From contig BCKK01000009.1 of assembly GCA_001600615.1 (NCBI GenBank), positions 310,156 to 374,155 on the forward strand: a stretch of DNA of 64,000 nt. The letters run 5' to 3'. Positions 1-11,861 of the stretch are shown here, one piece after another. This DNA comes from Dioszegia crocea. Taxonomy: Eukaryota; Basidiomycota; Tremellomycetes; Tremellales; Bulleribasidiaceae. The notes below the pieces were generated by a model. That model was not told the origin of the DNA. It did no database searches and worked only from the letters and a program-made list of their open reading frames with translations. The position numbers and the translations under genes are program-made. Position 1 is the first letter of the stretch. Every line of letters begins with the position of its first letter.

Positions 1-244
1 GTTCACTTGTTGACAACACCGAACATCGTCAGGAGTCGGTCATTTGGCCATGCCTACTACTTCCGGATAGCTGTTATGTGAGGCGTAGCATCGACCCAGA
101 ATACAATCGTGTCTGAACCGAAATTTATGAAGCCGCTTTTGCAACCGACTTCTGACGCTGTCTCACTCTAGCACTGTCTCACCCACGACTTGACTCGCTA
201 TATAACACAACTTCCAGCCACACCTCAGCGGTGCACCAGCCACT

Positions 245-1853
245 ATGATCTTCCCCCTCTTCGCATTACTCTTGTCAGCCCCAGTATGGGCGAACCAGCT
301 GGCCGGTACAAGCAGTGAGTAATTCACAAGTACCCACGCTGATCCTCCCAGATTCGGACCTGTCCAGACGATGGGATAATTCTCCCAATTGCGGCTACGG
401 AAACACTCCTCTCGATAACGCAGCCGCCAACAAGCTGTGTTCGTTCTGTTCAGGACACAACCAAGATGCTTGCTGTTACAGTTGTGAGTCCTTCGAATGA
501 ACAGAGCTGACAATCAGCGAATACCGACCTCTCATGCTGCGATAACCTCTCTCCCGCTTCCGGCTCCGGTACCAATTCTGGATCTGGCTCTGGTTCTGGA
601 TCAGAGGGGTCTGGGTCAGGCTCAGGTGGCAACGGCTCGGGCGGAGGGTCGGGGTCGGGGTCGGGATCAGGTTCGGGGTCAGGGTCAGGCCAAGGAGGCA
701 ATGGGTCGGGATCAGGGTCAGGCTCGGGCTCAGGCCAAGGGGGCAACGGCTCAGGCGGAGGGTCCGGTTCGGGTTCGGGTTCCGGATCCGGGTCTGCTGG
801 AGACGGAAATGGCAACGGTGCAGGAGGTGCAGGAGTAGGCGTGACAGGCGGCGGATCCAACAACCCTGGCGGCGGCGCAGGAGCTACAGGCGGTAATAAT
901 AATGGCGGCGGAAATGGTGGGAATGGTGGAACTGCTACTCCCATTGTTGGTGGAGGCGCAGGTGCGACTGGCGGATCCAACACAGCGGGCGGTGCAAATG
1001 GGGGAAGTGCCACTCCTGGGGTTGGTGGAGGTGCAGGTGCAACTGGAGGGTCCAACACAGCAGGCGGCGGTGCGAATGGCGGATCATCGACTCCTATTGG
1101 CGGTGCCGGCGCCACTGGATCCAACGGCGGATCTGGTTCTGGCACTGGTATCGCTGGCGGGGCAGGCGCGACTGGCTCCGCTGGTGGATCCGGCGCGTCC
1201 AATACGGTCATTGGCGGTGCCGGCGCAACAGGGGCTTCCGGTACTGGTGCAGGCGCTGGAGCAACGGGCACGGGCACGGGTCAGGCAGGCGCATCGTCGA
1301 CTGCAGGTGCTGGGGGTGTCGTAGGCGGAACCACTGGTACTCCAGCTTCCAACACTGGTTCGGGATCATCATCTTCGGCAAGCTCAACCGCGGGGGCTGC
1401 GGCGGCAAATGCGAATTCTACTGGGAACGGTACGGCCCTAACCAACGGACAACTGGCAGGGACGATTGTTGGGAGTGTTCTAGGTGGATTATTGGTAAGT
1501 TACAAGTTTCTGCTTATAACGATTGATACCTGTTTGGCTGACATGACCAGCTTCTCGCTCTTCTTGCTTTTCTTCTACTCTGCCTACGTCGTCGTCGTCG
1601 GAATGCCGCAGTACCTCCGGCCGGCTATCCATACAGCGGAAATCAGATGGCATTTGCTGGCGGAGCGGGTGCGGCGGGTGCAGGCGCAGGTGCAGCTGGA
1701 CTAGGTGCGGCTGGGGCTGGAGCAGGTGCAGGTGCAGCGCTAGAGGGTATGCCAGGTATGATGGGCGCCCTAGCTGAGGGAGGTGAGGGAGTGGGTATCG
1801 GAGCGCAACAACCGGCAATCCCGCCTAGGCTTGCGCCTCCGGTCTCGGTCTAG
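245..1853 (+). CDS. Glycine-rich type I membrane protein with a Cys-rich N-terminal module
   Basis: Four exons (245-314, 352-483, 518-1494, 1551-1853) give 493 aa. A signal peptide (residues 1-16, hydrophobic, ending VWA) is followed by a short module of about 50 residues with seven cysteines, including a CCYSS and an SCCDN block. About 300 residues of Gly/Ser and Gly/Ala/Thr low-complexity repeats follow. A single membrane helix spans the last splice junction (LAGTIVGSVLGG, then LLALLAFLLLCL) and ends at four arginines, so the short Gly/Ala/Pro-rich tail should be cytosolic. The architecture suggests a cell-surface or wall-spanning protein. I do not recognise the family and infer no enzymatic role. 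The reverse strand of the repeat gives a long proline-rich frame, which is a compositional shadow. Introns are short and have gctgac-type branch points. Confidence 0.8.
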
Positions 1854-2213
1854 GTTGCAAGTGGACAATCATGCAGATACACGTTAGTTGCTTGAACATC
1901 GGCTACTGGTGAGTTTTGAAAAGCTATGAACTGAGACTGATCTCTGACGATAGACTGCGTTTCTATAGCTGATGCCAAGCAGCCGACGGATAAGAGATTC
2001 TGGTAGGCGGAAGCTGAGGATGCAAGTTTACAGTAAATCTGTGTCATGGGTATCCATGATTGAGTAAAGAATTGAGTTCCTTTTGGGCGGGGGACCCGCA
2101 TGATGCAAGGGTGTTTCTTGGCGTGAGAAGTAACTATTCAGTGCATTATACAAAAAAACTACCTCGGACGGGCAGACCAGGATGTCTCCAAGTCGTGCAA
2201 CCTCGGTCCTCCA
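1854..2213. other. Intergenic, convergent 3' ends
   Basis: This 360-bp stretch lies between the stop codons of two convergent genes. I see no coding potential or repeat in it. Confidence 0.6.
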
Positions 2214-3398
2214 TCACGCATCGCCCAAGACAGCATACTGTACAGTGCCCTTGGAGAGCTCGTACTGGCGCTGAGCTTCACCCATGTGACAAATGTTGAG
2301 CGGACGAAGAGCCACGCGATTGGCATTGTACCCCCTTCCAGCAGTCTGTCGAAAAGACCGAGTCCGGGTGTGTGCGTGAATCTTTTCGGCAACATTCTTC
2401 ATGAGGACATCGTATGCTTGCAGAACGTGTGAGGCGGGAACACACAAGGGAGTATCTTCATTGAATGTCGAAGCGATCGGATCATCGGGGCGGTAATATT
2501 GTCTGTCCAATGTGTCCATCCTGTCCATGCTCGTTTCCTCCCCGAAACCGATGATCATGGCCTTGATCTCGGCCCCAAACTTCATCCAACATGAGTCTGG
2601 GATAGCAGCTGTGAGGCTGAGGTAACCGGGACTCGCTACTGAAGTCTCTCGATCGATCAGGAAGTCCTGTCCTTCTTCGAGATTGTACACGAAGGACAGA
2701 TAAGCGACCATTCGGAGCTTGTCCTCTGAGTCAATCAATCCAACCGAATTCGAGAAGGATCTGAGGGCGTAGCCATTGGGTTGGAAAGCACCAGGACTGC
2801 CTGGCTCTGTATAGAGAGCGCTGTCGAAGTAGCGGCCCGGCGGGAGGTCTTGACCGGCTGGTGTATCAGTGACGAGACGAGCGTAGGCCTTGGCAATGAG
2901 TTCAGCATGAGATTCAAGCTCCGCCAAAACTCGTACAATGTTGGCGTTGCTGTAGACCAACTGATGTGAGATGGTGTTTGTCAACCCTTCCTTCTCTCCG
3001 ACTTCTTGGATCGCCTGGTAGAGCTTGGCTTTCAGTGCAGATGCGTCCGAGATGGATTGGGACTTGTTTCGCGAACCGTGGAGGACTGTGCAGATCACTT
3101 GAGGGATGACTCGGCAGGCTGAGCCATCGCTCCCTTGTAGTCCGGGTAAGATGGTCAAAACCGGCTGAAAGATGGACTCACCATCAGCGCCGCCAGTGTC
3201 AAAGGGGCGAGAATGGTCCATCGTGGAGTGGTAGACCGTAAACTGCCGATGACGGTGAAAGGCGGCATCGGACGATCCATTGATCAGCTGGCTGGAGTCG
3301 GCGTTGAGGAGATAGATATCGGTATAATCGTTCTCTGTATCGCAGAGGATGGATAGAGGGGCAGCCGAGTTGTCAGGTGTTTCGAGGGAGGGATTCAT
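2214..3398 (-). CDS. Hypothetical protein, single exon, 394 aa
   Basis: An intronless reading frame from 3398 down to 2214. The start is the first ATG (MNPSLETPDN). There is no signal peptide or membrane segment; the protein is mixed in composition and looks globular, with a Gln/Ala/Glu-rich helical stretch around residues 125-175. I recognise no motif or family. The lack of introns is unusual here, because most neighbours have several. It is probably a lineage-specific gene. Length and normal amino-acid composition support it as real; function is unknown. Confidence 0.7.
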   Translation of the reverse strand: MNPSLETPDNSAAPLSILCDTENDYTDIYLLNADSSQLINGSSDAAFHRHRQFTVYHSTMDHSRPFDTGGADGESIFQPVLTILPGLQGSDGSACRVIPQVICTVLHGSRNKSQSISDASALKAKLYQAIQEVGEKEGLTNTISHQLVYSNANIVRVLAELESHAELIAKAYARLVTDTPAGQDLPPGRYFDSALYTEPGSPGAFQPNGYALRSFSNSVGLIDSEDKLRMVAYLSFVYNLEEGQDFLIDRETSVASPGYLSLTAAIPDSCWMKFGAEIKAMIIGFGEETSMDRMDTLDRQYYRPDDPIASTFNEDTPLCVPASHVLQAYDVLMKNVAEKIHAHTRTRSFRQTAGRGYNANRVALRPLNICHMGEAQRQYELSKGTVQYAVLGDA

Positions 3399-4166
3399 GG
3401 CCTTGGAGTAAGATATGATGCCGCAAGGTCTGCGTCTCTGTTCTCGCGGACAGGTGTGAGCCGGCGTAGCGCGTAGAGTGGCAGTGGCGACGTGTAGGGA
3501 CGTGTAGGGACGGATATAGGGGTATGTTGGACCTACTCAGTTATGAGTAGTGTATGACCATAAATATTCGATGTGATGAGGCTTACTGTAGCAAGTGGAG
3601 CAGCAAGTCTGGCAAATCAGCTGCACCAAGGGAAAGGAGGGGGGTGATGTGGGTGGTAGGGGGGAAATGGGAACGCTAGACCGCCTTGATATACCCTTGC
3701 TCCCCTCCGGCCCATGACTCGCAGACACGGAAGGCGGCTACTCCTTACATCCATAGCTCCACTAGGCCACTGACTCTGACGTACTCCATAACAGACTGGG
3801 CAGCTACAGGTTTGTGTAGCATCATTGGCCTGGGCCAGCCGACGATCTTTTGATCGAGTGGTCGATGAGACGCGTGTGATGTGGTTTCGGGCTTCAGGGG
3901 GTCGAGGGGGCAGGGCGAGAGGACGGAAGCCTTCATCCTTGAAAGGAAGGCCATATATCAAACCGGCTCAAGGCGTGCAGGATGCTTCTTTCGATTCCCC
4001 CCTATGGTCCAGCCCTCAGTCGACGCCTCCGAGTCCCCCTTGCCCCTGCCCCAGCTCTCTTCTCTCTACATTGCCACTTTCACCCTTTTCCCCCCGACTC
4101 CAAGCCCTCTTTCAAGTTTCGATCACTGCCAGTATTCTCACTCAAGACACACCACGCTCTCATACC
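3399..4166. other. Intergenic region between divergent genes
   Basis: About 770 bp between divergent start codons. The right end (about 4015-4110) is CT-rich, a common leader composition before fungal start codons. The short frames in it do not look like genes. Confidence 0.5.
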
Positions 4167-4897
4167 ATGTCATCATCTGCCGGCGCCACTGCTACTCCCG
4201 GATCTGATACTGGTAAGTCATGATCGCCGAATCTGCCTACATACTACGCCCCACGATTCATTTTCTGACGCTACTTCTAGTCGAGCACATCACACTGCCA
4301 AGCTGCAACCTCCACCTCATCATCTTCGACTACGACGGTACTTGTTCTGTTGAAGCTGTGATTTCAAACCCGGACACTGCGTCTCATTATTGGTTCGCGC
4401 GTCACATCCCCAACGTGTACACTGATGAGTTTCTCGATCCCAAATCTGGCTTGATTTACAAATCCATTCGCAAGACCACGGACGCTCCACGCATCAAGAA
4501 GCTCTACGATTGGCTTTCTGCGCAGCCGGTCGTCCAGTCGGTCATTCAGTCGGACCAGACCGAGCTTCGTACAATCCCATACCAAGATTTGCCAACTGAC
4601 ACGAAGGAAGATAGCGGGAGGGAGATGGTGGTGAGAGTGGTTGATGCCGGGGCCAAGTGCGCGTCAATTGGGTCGGACAATGTGTCTCAGATGGTGGGAA
4701 ACATGGGAGCACGAGACGCGGGGTTTCTCTATACTCTTGATCCGTGGCTGACATCTGAGCTCAACATCAGCGTTCATGATCAAAATGACAAGCCAGTGGG
4801 TCCGCAATTCAAGATTGGTGATGTCCCCACGCTTGAGAAATCAGAGTTTGCGCAGAAGGGGTTCAGAAGCACGCTCAAGAGCCTTTTGGGGAGGTGA
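4167..4897 (+). CDS. Hypothetical protein, 220 aa
   Basis: Two exons: 4167-4212 and 4281-4897, joined in frame (MSSSAGATATPGSDT then VEHITLPSCNL). The first exon is a short Ser/Ala/Thr-rich leader. The second holds a globular domain of about 200 aa. Its LHLIIFDYDGT stretch resembles the first motif of HAD hydrolases (hydrophobic strand then DxDGT), but I cannot identify the later HAD motifs, so the resemblance may be chance. There is no membrane segment. Function is unknown. Confidence 0.75.
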
Positions 4898-5193
4898 TGA
4901 GTGAGCGAGTTAGATGCAGGGAAGACGCCGGTGGGATTGCGTTGGGTGTGCGTATGAGAAGAGGTGAAGGGGAGTAGAGAATAGGCAGGGGACGTACGTG
5001 ACATGACGGATCTGTGTTTCAAACTTTCATTGCATAGAGTCACTTCCCAGACGGCGTCAGTGTCCAGTTTTAGCAATAATCAGAGCACATCAGCAAGGGT
5101 CAGCCATAACGCAGAAATGTACTAATCACATATGGTCTTCTAAACCTTCGACCATTCCCATTGCTCTTGACCACTTCCCTCATCCACCACAGA

Positions 5194-6672
5194 CTAATCC
5201 TCCTCCATCCCCTCCTCCAGTGCCGCCCTCGCTTTCCTTTCAGCCTCCACCAATAGCTCCTGTGGCACAGCGGCATGTTTCCATCCGGACGCCTCACACA
5301 CCCACGTCATTTCCAATTCGAACTCTTTATCCTTGTTGTCGTCGTGCACTAGGTGGATACTGAGTGTGTCAGCTAAAGTCGGGCGACTTGAGATGTGGAT
5401 CTGGCTCGTGTGGGGTATGACCACCCAACCTTTCCTCTTTATCTCCGCGGTACTGACCCGACCCAACCCAGCTCAATCCAGCCCAACCCCAACCCCAAAG
5501 TAGAAACAAGCCGCCACTCACATTCTCGCAACCTCCTCCACGCCCTGCAAAACACTAATCCCCGCCCCAGCGCCACCCGCCTCATCCTTAGCCAAAAGCT
5601 TCTCCAACTCAGTCTTGGCTAACGCCTTCCCTTTACCAGCCGCTGTGGCTCTGTATCCGTAATACATCCCGCTGGGTTCAATACAGTATAGCCTTGGACC
5701 GGACTTGTCGACGCCGGCGAGTAGGGTGGAGATGCCGAAGGGACGGACGGAGCCGTAGCATGTGTAGGCTTGGGCGTAGCCGCTGAGACGGTCTGCGAGG
5801 ATCTGGGGGTTAGCGAGTGGGCTGGGTGGGGTGAGGTGAGGTGAGAAGGGAAGGGGTGGGGGATGGGGAGGGTAAGGGAAAGGGAAGGGGGACGTGGTAT
5901 AGGCTTGCACTCTCCACAACGCGCATGATGAGTAGGTGTGAAGCGAAGGGGACATCAGTGATTCGTTGTGAGATTTAGGGGAACTAATGGCAAGGAGAGG
6001 AAGTGAGGAGGATGATAAATATTGCAGAGGATGGGGTATTAAGGGCCGAGACTTCTTCCATGGGCAACAAGATCCAGGGATCAGATGAGGCAATGCCCCA
6101 TCGCCAGACCGCAAGATCTCCCTGATTTCCTTTAGGTATTGGATATTTCCCCTTCCCTTCCCCATGACACCCCACCACAATCACCCTCCCAACCCCTTTC
6201 CCAACCCGAACCCAAGATCAGCCAAAGCTCACCTGCACGCTAACGGCATCATTATAATTCTCCCTAAAGCTAGCCGCCTCTTCCCTTGCCCTCCCACCCA
6301 TATGTTTCCCATCTGCCAACAAACCCGCAGTAGCCATTCCAATATGTTCATCGACACTTTGTATCCGTCGATTGGCACCCTTGACCAACAGCTTTGAGTG
6401 AAGTAGCCGTTCTGTCGCTAAAATGACGCCGTCTGTGCATTTAAGACCTATGGCCACGCTGAATCGTCAGTACTTGTCCTACACATCTATCGGCTTAAAG
6501 GAAGATGTGGGATCATTGTACATACCCCGCCGCTTCGACTGCCTTGTTGGCATATTCAACCTTTGATGTCAGCTTAGTTTCCAATAAGAGGGACAAGGCT
6601 TACCTGGAATAATCTACCATCGGGTGAGTAGGTAGATACTGATAGATCGTAGCCTGTACCGATTGATGACAT
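5194..6672 (-). CDS. PRE10: 20S proteasome subunit alpha type-3 (alpha7, Pre10/PSMA3)
   Basis: Five exons, reading 6672-6604, 6560-6526, 6458-6233, 5802-5522 and 5359-5194, give 258 aa. The protein starts with the proteasome alpha signature ([19 protein letters not shown], then [12 protein letters not shown]) across the first introns. The core follows ([44 protein letters not shown]), and then the alpha7-type end [18 protein letters not shown] with an acidic tail, EEGMEED. It forms part of the outer alpha ring of the 20S core particle. The 430-bp third intron (5803-6232) is much longer than usual here. The start lies 236 bp from the divergent PUS7 start, so the two genes probably share a promoter region. 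Assignment to alpha7 rests on the C-terminal sequence. Confidence 0.95.
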
Positions 6673-6829
6673 TGTAAGTGCAGGTATGAAGCGAAGGGAA
6701 GGGAAGGGAGGTTTGGTAGGCTAGGACGCGTATGCGGGTGACTCCCCCGGAACTGTACCCTTATCAAAAGACACGTCAGCATTCCTTGTATTGGAGCCCC
6801 ACACCCGCAAAATATTAGAACTAACGCTC

Positions 6830-6908
6830 TGACCCTGCCTTTCGCCCCTGCTTGCTTCTTTCCCTCCCCCTTCTCTTCCTTCCTTTCTCTCTCCTTCCCT
6901 CTTTAGAC
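6830..6908 (+). promoter_or_regulatory. CT-rich leader upstream of PUS7
   Basis: A run of almost pure pyrimidine directly before the PUS7 start codon, inside the 236-bp PRE10/PUS7 divergent interval. Such CT tracts are common in fungal core promoters and leaders. The role here is inferred from composition and position only. Confidence 0.35.
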
Positions 6909-8323
6909 ATGTCATCAGACCCCCAACCCATCCCTCAGTCTGAAGTCACAGACTCACTCAAACGACCCATCACCTCTTCACCCCTCCAAACCTCCTCTGA
7001 CTCTAAACGTCAAAAGACATCTTCGGACCCAATCATGGAAGCCAAAACACGCCTTCGACCGGCTAACGAGACCCTCCCCGCGCCTGTCTCTACTACAGGT
7101 CTGGAACCTTCTATACCCATCATGCCTCCCTCGTTGGAATTGGTCACTGGCGTTAAGGCGGATCTGAGGGCGAGTAAAGGTCATATAGGACAGGAAGAGG
7201 TGGGTGTTATAGGGTATGTAGGGGCTGGGAACGCGCCTGTCAATGGTGTGATTAAGCAGAGGTAAGTTGGTTACGACTGTACATCGTGTAGTGTAAACTT
7301 ACTTGCTAGATTCACAGACTTCCTAGTGAATGAAGTCGGGATGGACGGTCAAGTGATACATTTAAAAGACATCACCAAGCCCAAAGAGCCCAAACCTGAG
7401 GCTGTCGAAAAGCTAAAGCCTACACCCACTGAGGCTCAACCAGCCGAGTCCACCACAGAAGACGAAGAACCCCTACCTGAAGCCCTTCGATTTGACGACA
7501 AACCCGGATGGCCGCAATCCACCACTCGCCGTCTGAGGCCTCACTTCTCCGACGAGACAATCATCAACCTGCACGCGCTATTTGTGGAAGGGAAAGAACC
7601 GCCAAGGAAACCAGATGCGGGATGGGGGAGTCGGCCCGTTAGGCCCGCGGCACCAGTCTTGACTGCTGAAGAGGAAGCTATGAATGTTGTAGAGGGGTCG
7701 GGCGCAGGTGATGCGGCGGCGGCGGGGTCGGCAGTGGTTGCGGCTGCAAGTGGAGGGGGTGAGAGTAGCGGTGGGGGAGGACGGGGACAAGGGAGGGATC
7801 GGGGTAGAGGAAGAGGGAGGAATGATAGGGGAGGCCGAGGCGGTCGAGGGGGAGGTGGAGGAGGAGGAAACGGGAGAGGATCGGTGGTTAAGGATGATAG
7901 AGAAGTGTTGTCACAGGTCATCATGACGAAAGAAGGAAGGACGGGGTGTCATACGGTGATCAGGGAGTGCTTTAGGGGGTTGTTTGATTCGGGGACAAAG
8001 GCGGAACCGGCGGCGGCAAAGCCGAAGGCTGAGGGCGAGACGAAGGTTGAGGGTGGGGCAGTGGCAGAGGTGAAAAGTGAAACCGCGGTCGAAGAGAAGG
8101 GTGGGGAAGATGAGGAAGCCAAAATGGCTGGGGAAACGACTAAAGAAGGCGACGTCAAACCCAAACCTGTTGTCGAATCAAGTGGGAGTCGGATCGTCAT
8201 TACTTTTGCGAGAGCGGGCGTGTCGAGGTCGAATGGATGGGGTAATGGGGCTTCTAAACGTGAGTTTGAGTTCTGGTGTTTGGTCTGGTTTCGGCGAGTA
8301 ATTCGGGGAGGGGCGCCTGGGCA

Positions 8324-8358
<35 letters not shown>

Positions 8359-11300
8359 GCGTGGGATGGTAGCCAAGGGATAGTTGGGTCATATTCTTCT
8401 TCTCCTTCTTCCACCATGACCAGGGGTTTTCTTCAGCTTGGTTCAGTGGTTATCCGTCTTTCCCCTGATTGATGTCCTTGCTTCACCTTCGCATTTTGAA
8501 ACATCATGACTTTTCCCTATATCCACATCATACCCCTTCCTATTCTCTACCTTACGATGCATCAATCACCCTACTCCCAAGTCTTCCCCTACTCCCCTCT
8601 TCTTCGCTCTTCTTCCCTCCTCTTCCCTCAGCTAACCCTTACTAACACCCCTCAGCATCAACCAAACATCTCCCGCCCTACCTCCACTTCACACTCCAAA
8701 AAACCAACCGTGAAACCCAAGATGCACTAGCCTACCTCGCCCGTTCCATAGGTTGTCAATCCAAAGATCTCGGAATCGCAGGTACAAAAGATAAACGCGC
8801 TGTAACAGTGCAGCGAATCTCACTCAAGCGAGGTCATAAAACGATGGAAACTGTTTGGAAAGCATGTAATGGTCTTAAGGGGGCTTATGGTGGGGGTGGG
8901 GAAAGGAAGGCGGTTAAAGAACGTGCGGATAGAGGTGCGAGAGTGGGGGACTTTTGTTATAAGGAGGAAGGACTGGATTTGGGTTTGTTGAGGGGTAATG
9001 AATTTAGGATTACGTTGAGGTGAGTGATTTGTTTGGGTTGGGTGGGTTGGGGGTGTGGGTGGGGTGGTGGGGGGGTGGGGTTGGGTGGGAGGAGTCTGTA
9101 CGGGACATTTGGGGCGCGGGCTGGACTTGTGGGTCAGACTGGCCCGGGGGGGCGGGGAGGACAGAACGGCTTTGATATGAGGACTGCAAGGTCTGGCTGG
9201 ACGATGATAGGGGTGGTCAGAATTGTCAAGCAGAGGCGGTTACAGGCGATCAGATGTTCTGGAACACTCGTCGTCTTCGCGTAGGTGGTTCAACTGGATA
9301 GGTTTAGGGGTATTGGGTGAAAGTTGGGGGGTTACAAGAAGTGCGGGCGGGGATCGGACGTAAAGTTTCCTATTTGAGTGGAAAGGAGTTAAAGGAAATG
9401 TCCATATCATCTTGAAACCCAACGCTGATCTTACAGAAACGTCGTGGGTGATAGTGATGATGCCATCAATACGACATTAGCAAGTTTGAGAGATTATGGG
9501 TTTATAAACTTTTACGGTTAGTCCTTTTCCGTCTCCGTCCGAGTCAGTGTGCTGTGGCGTGGTTGCGGGAATTTGGGTGTTTTCGGACATGCTTGTTTTT
9601 TGTCGGTTGGATGGATCGTTGATCAGAAGAAGAGCTGGGGATGGGTTCGACAAGCCTCCTTACTTCTTCTTTCTCTGGCGGTGTGGAGGTTGTGGGATGT
9701 GTGGTTTGATACTCTCCTTCTCCTCCTTCTTTTGCCTTTCGCCCGATTTCTGGTCTTTCACATGTCTCCCTTGATCCACTTCCTGTCTTTCTGGGGGTGG
9801 TAGTCCAGAGGCTGGCTCGCGTCCTTCTTGCTCCTTCATCCCTCCAATCTCTAGTGCCACCAATTCATATGGCCGCTCAAGTCTAAGCCCGATCACCTCC
9901 TTTCTCTCCCCCTTCCCCTCATTCTGGACAACCTTACCTCACCCCACCCCACCCCACCCCATACCCTAGCCAAACTGACACCTCCAGGAATGCAGCGCTT
10001 CGGCACCTCCTCCGTCCCCACGCACCTAACCGGTTTATTCATCCTCCAATCCCGCTGGTCCGAAGCTGTTGACTCAATTTTATCGCTAAGGCAAAACGAA
10101 CATCCAGACTGTATCCGAGGTCGCCTTGCATGGCTTGATGAAGGTGATATTGAAAAGGCACTTAAAGAGATGCCGAGGAGGTGTGTGGCAGAGAGGTCGA
10201 TTTGGGAATTTTGGAAACGGATGGGTGGGAAGAGCAGCGATAGTCTTGGAGCGCTGGGGACTGTGAGTTTTGGGTTTGGTCTGGGTTTGGGTTTTCTGCT
10301 TCGGGATGGGTACGAGTAGTCTGGGTCTCGGTCAGATCTGGGGTTCAGGGTACCGGGAAGAAGAGAAGGTCTGTGCCGAGGGGGTAGTCGGAGGAAACTT
10401 GGAGGATTGGATGAAGTTGGCCTGGATCGGGTCTTGCTTGAGTATAGCTTCAAGTCGAGAGCAGGTTCGGTCAATGTGTCTTGGAAAGAAGGATACGCGG
10501 GCTGTTCTCCACGATAAATCCTTTCCCTTTCTCCAACACCCGCAAACAACTTGAATCTCGCTAATCCTCAGATCCCCCGTAATCTCCGAACGATGTACGT
10601 CCACGCCTACCAATCCTACATTTGGAACCTCATCACTTCGGAACGCATCAAATTATCCTCAACTTCTGCACTACCGGGAGATCTGGTAATTGTGCGCGAT
10701 TCGTCCAACGTACCCGATACCGACGCTCGACCGGCAGTTGAAACTTCCTCATCGCAAACTGTCAAGCATTTGACGGAAGATGATGTGGGACTGTATAGTA
10801 TTTTCGATGTCGTCCATCCGTTACCTGGTTTCGATGTTGAGTATCCAAAGGGAAGGATGGGGGAGTTGTATGGCGAGTTGTTGAGGGCTGATGGGTTGGA
10901 TTTGAAATATATGAGGAGGGATCAACGGTGAGTTATGTTTTTGGTTGGGGTGGGTTGGGGTGAGAAAAAAGTGAGAGAAGAGAGAAGCGAGGGAAGAGGA
11001 GAAGGAGAGATGGGGAAGGGAGGAGGGGGAAAGAGAGGCAACGAGCAGTTGGGGAGACGGAGGCGGTCGAGTGTGTCGTCCATCATTTACATGTAGGACC
11101 TTTGAACGATAGAGGGGACAGGAGACATGATTGTGTTACATTTCCCCCTATGATTTCCGCTGACACCACCAGCGAATACTCCCTCCCTGGATCCTACCGA
11201 CCCATAATCAACAAACCCCAATCCCTAAAATGGTCAATCGTGCGATACACCGATCCCAACTTGCCCTTAGTCCAATCGGACGAAGATCGTATTCTGGGCC

Positions 11301-11587
11301 TTAACCCACCAGCGCCACATGATCCAGAGGGTATGTTCCGGGCTGTTGTATTGGAGATGATATTGGGTCCGGCGGCTTATGCGACGATGGCACTGAGGGA
11401 GGTTACGAGGGAGGAAACTAGTAGTTGGTGGCAGACTAGTTTGACTGTTAAGGGGGAAGATCAGGGGTTTAGGGATGGGGCTGGAGTGGGTGCGGGGGGT
11501 GAGGGTGAGGGTGGTGAAGATGGGGAAGGGGAAGGGGTGGAGGGGGAAGGTGTGGAAGTTGAGGCTGGGGCGGAAGTGGCCGAGTGA
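6909..11587 (+). CDS. PUS7: tRNA pseudouridine synthase, TruD/Pus7 family
   Basis: Seven exons (6909-7261, 7310-8259, 8656-9019, 9437-9516, 9988-10262, 10572-10927, 11173-11587) give 930 aa. Pus7 isomerises uridine in tRNA, snRNA and mRNA. The TruD motif GTKDKR, with the catalytic Asp at about residue 480, follows the family sequence KHLPPYLHFTLQK. Later family blocks are GFINFYGMQRFGT, IPRNLRTMYVHAYQSYIWN and EYSLPGSYRPI. The N-terminal third carries the KQRFTDFLVNEV block, then an RG-rich insertion at about residues 271-308 and an Ala/Lys/Glu-rich linker. The C-terminus is Gly/Glu-rich. Introns 2 to 6 are long (245-471 bp) and rich in G or purine repeats, unlike the 45-70 bp introns elsewhere. 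NOB1 follows on the same strand 274 bp downstream. Confidence 0.95.
8327..8355 (+). repeat. (GA)14 microsatellite in PUS7 intron 2
   Basis: A perfect GA dinucleotide run inside the 396-bp intron, about 70 bp after the donor. It probably varies in length between strains. Confidence 0.9.
9024..9170 (+). repeat. G-run-rich stretch in PUS7 intron 3
   Basis: Many runs of three or more G within about 140 bp of the sense strand, directly after the donor. It has the composition of a potential RNA or DNA G-quadruplex. Whether it folds is an inference. Confidence 0.5.
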
Positions 11588-11861
11588 TTAGTCTCAGTCG
11601 AGAATTTTGGGAGAAATACATCCTGTATATGAACATGACATCAAGTGACACCATTGTATCTTCTGGCTGCTTCTCATGACCATCTACAGGCGTGCGATGT
11701 ACAGAATATACACTATAGTACTGAGCAGTGTAAGAGGAGAGTGAATATTTATCTGATCCGCCCATTTGGAGCCCCGCAAACAGCTGACTACAGAGCAAAA
11801 TTTCACTCCGCCACCCAACCACTTCCTCCCATCTTACCTTCACCCTCCAGCCCTTACCAGC

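Noticed and set aside
450..1277. Long Pro/Ala-rich reverse-strand frame over the Gly-rich gene
   Set aside because: It is the complement of Gly/Ser repeats; the forward strand has signal peptide, spliced Cys module and membrane helix.
4281..4360. HAD-phosphatase call for the 4167-4897 gene
   Set aside because: Only the first DxDGT-like motif is visible; later catalytic motifs were not found, so no function was assigned.
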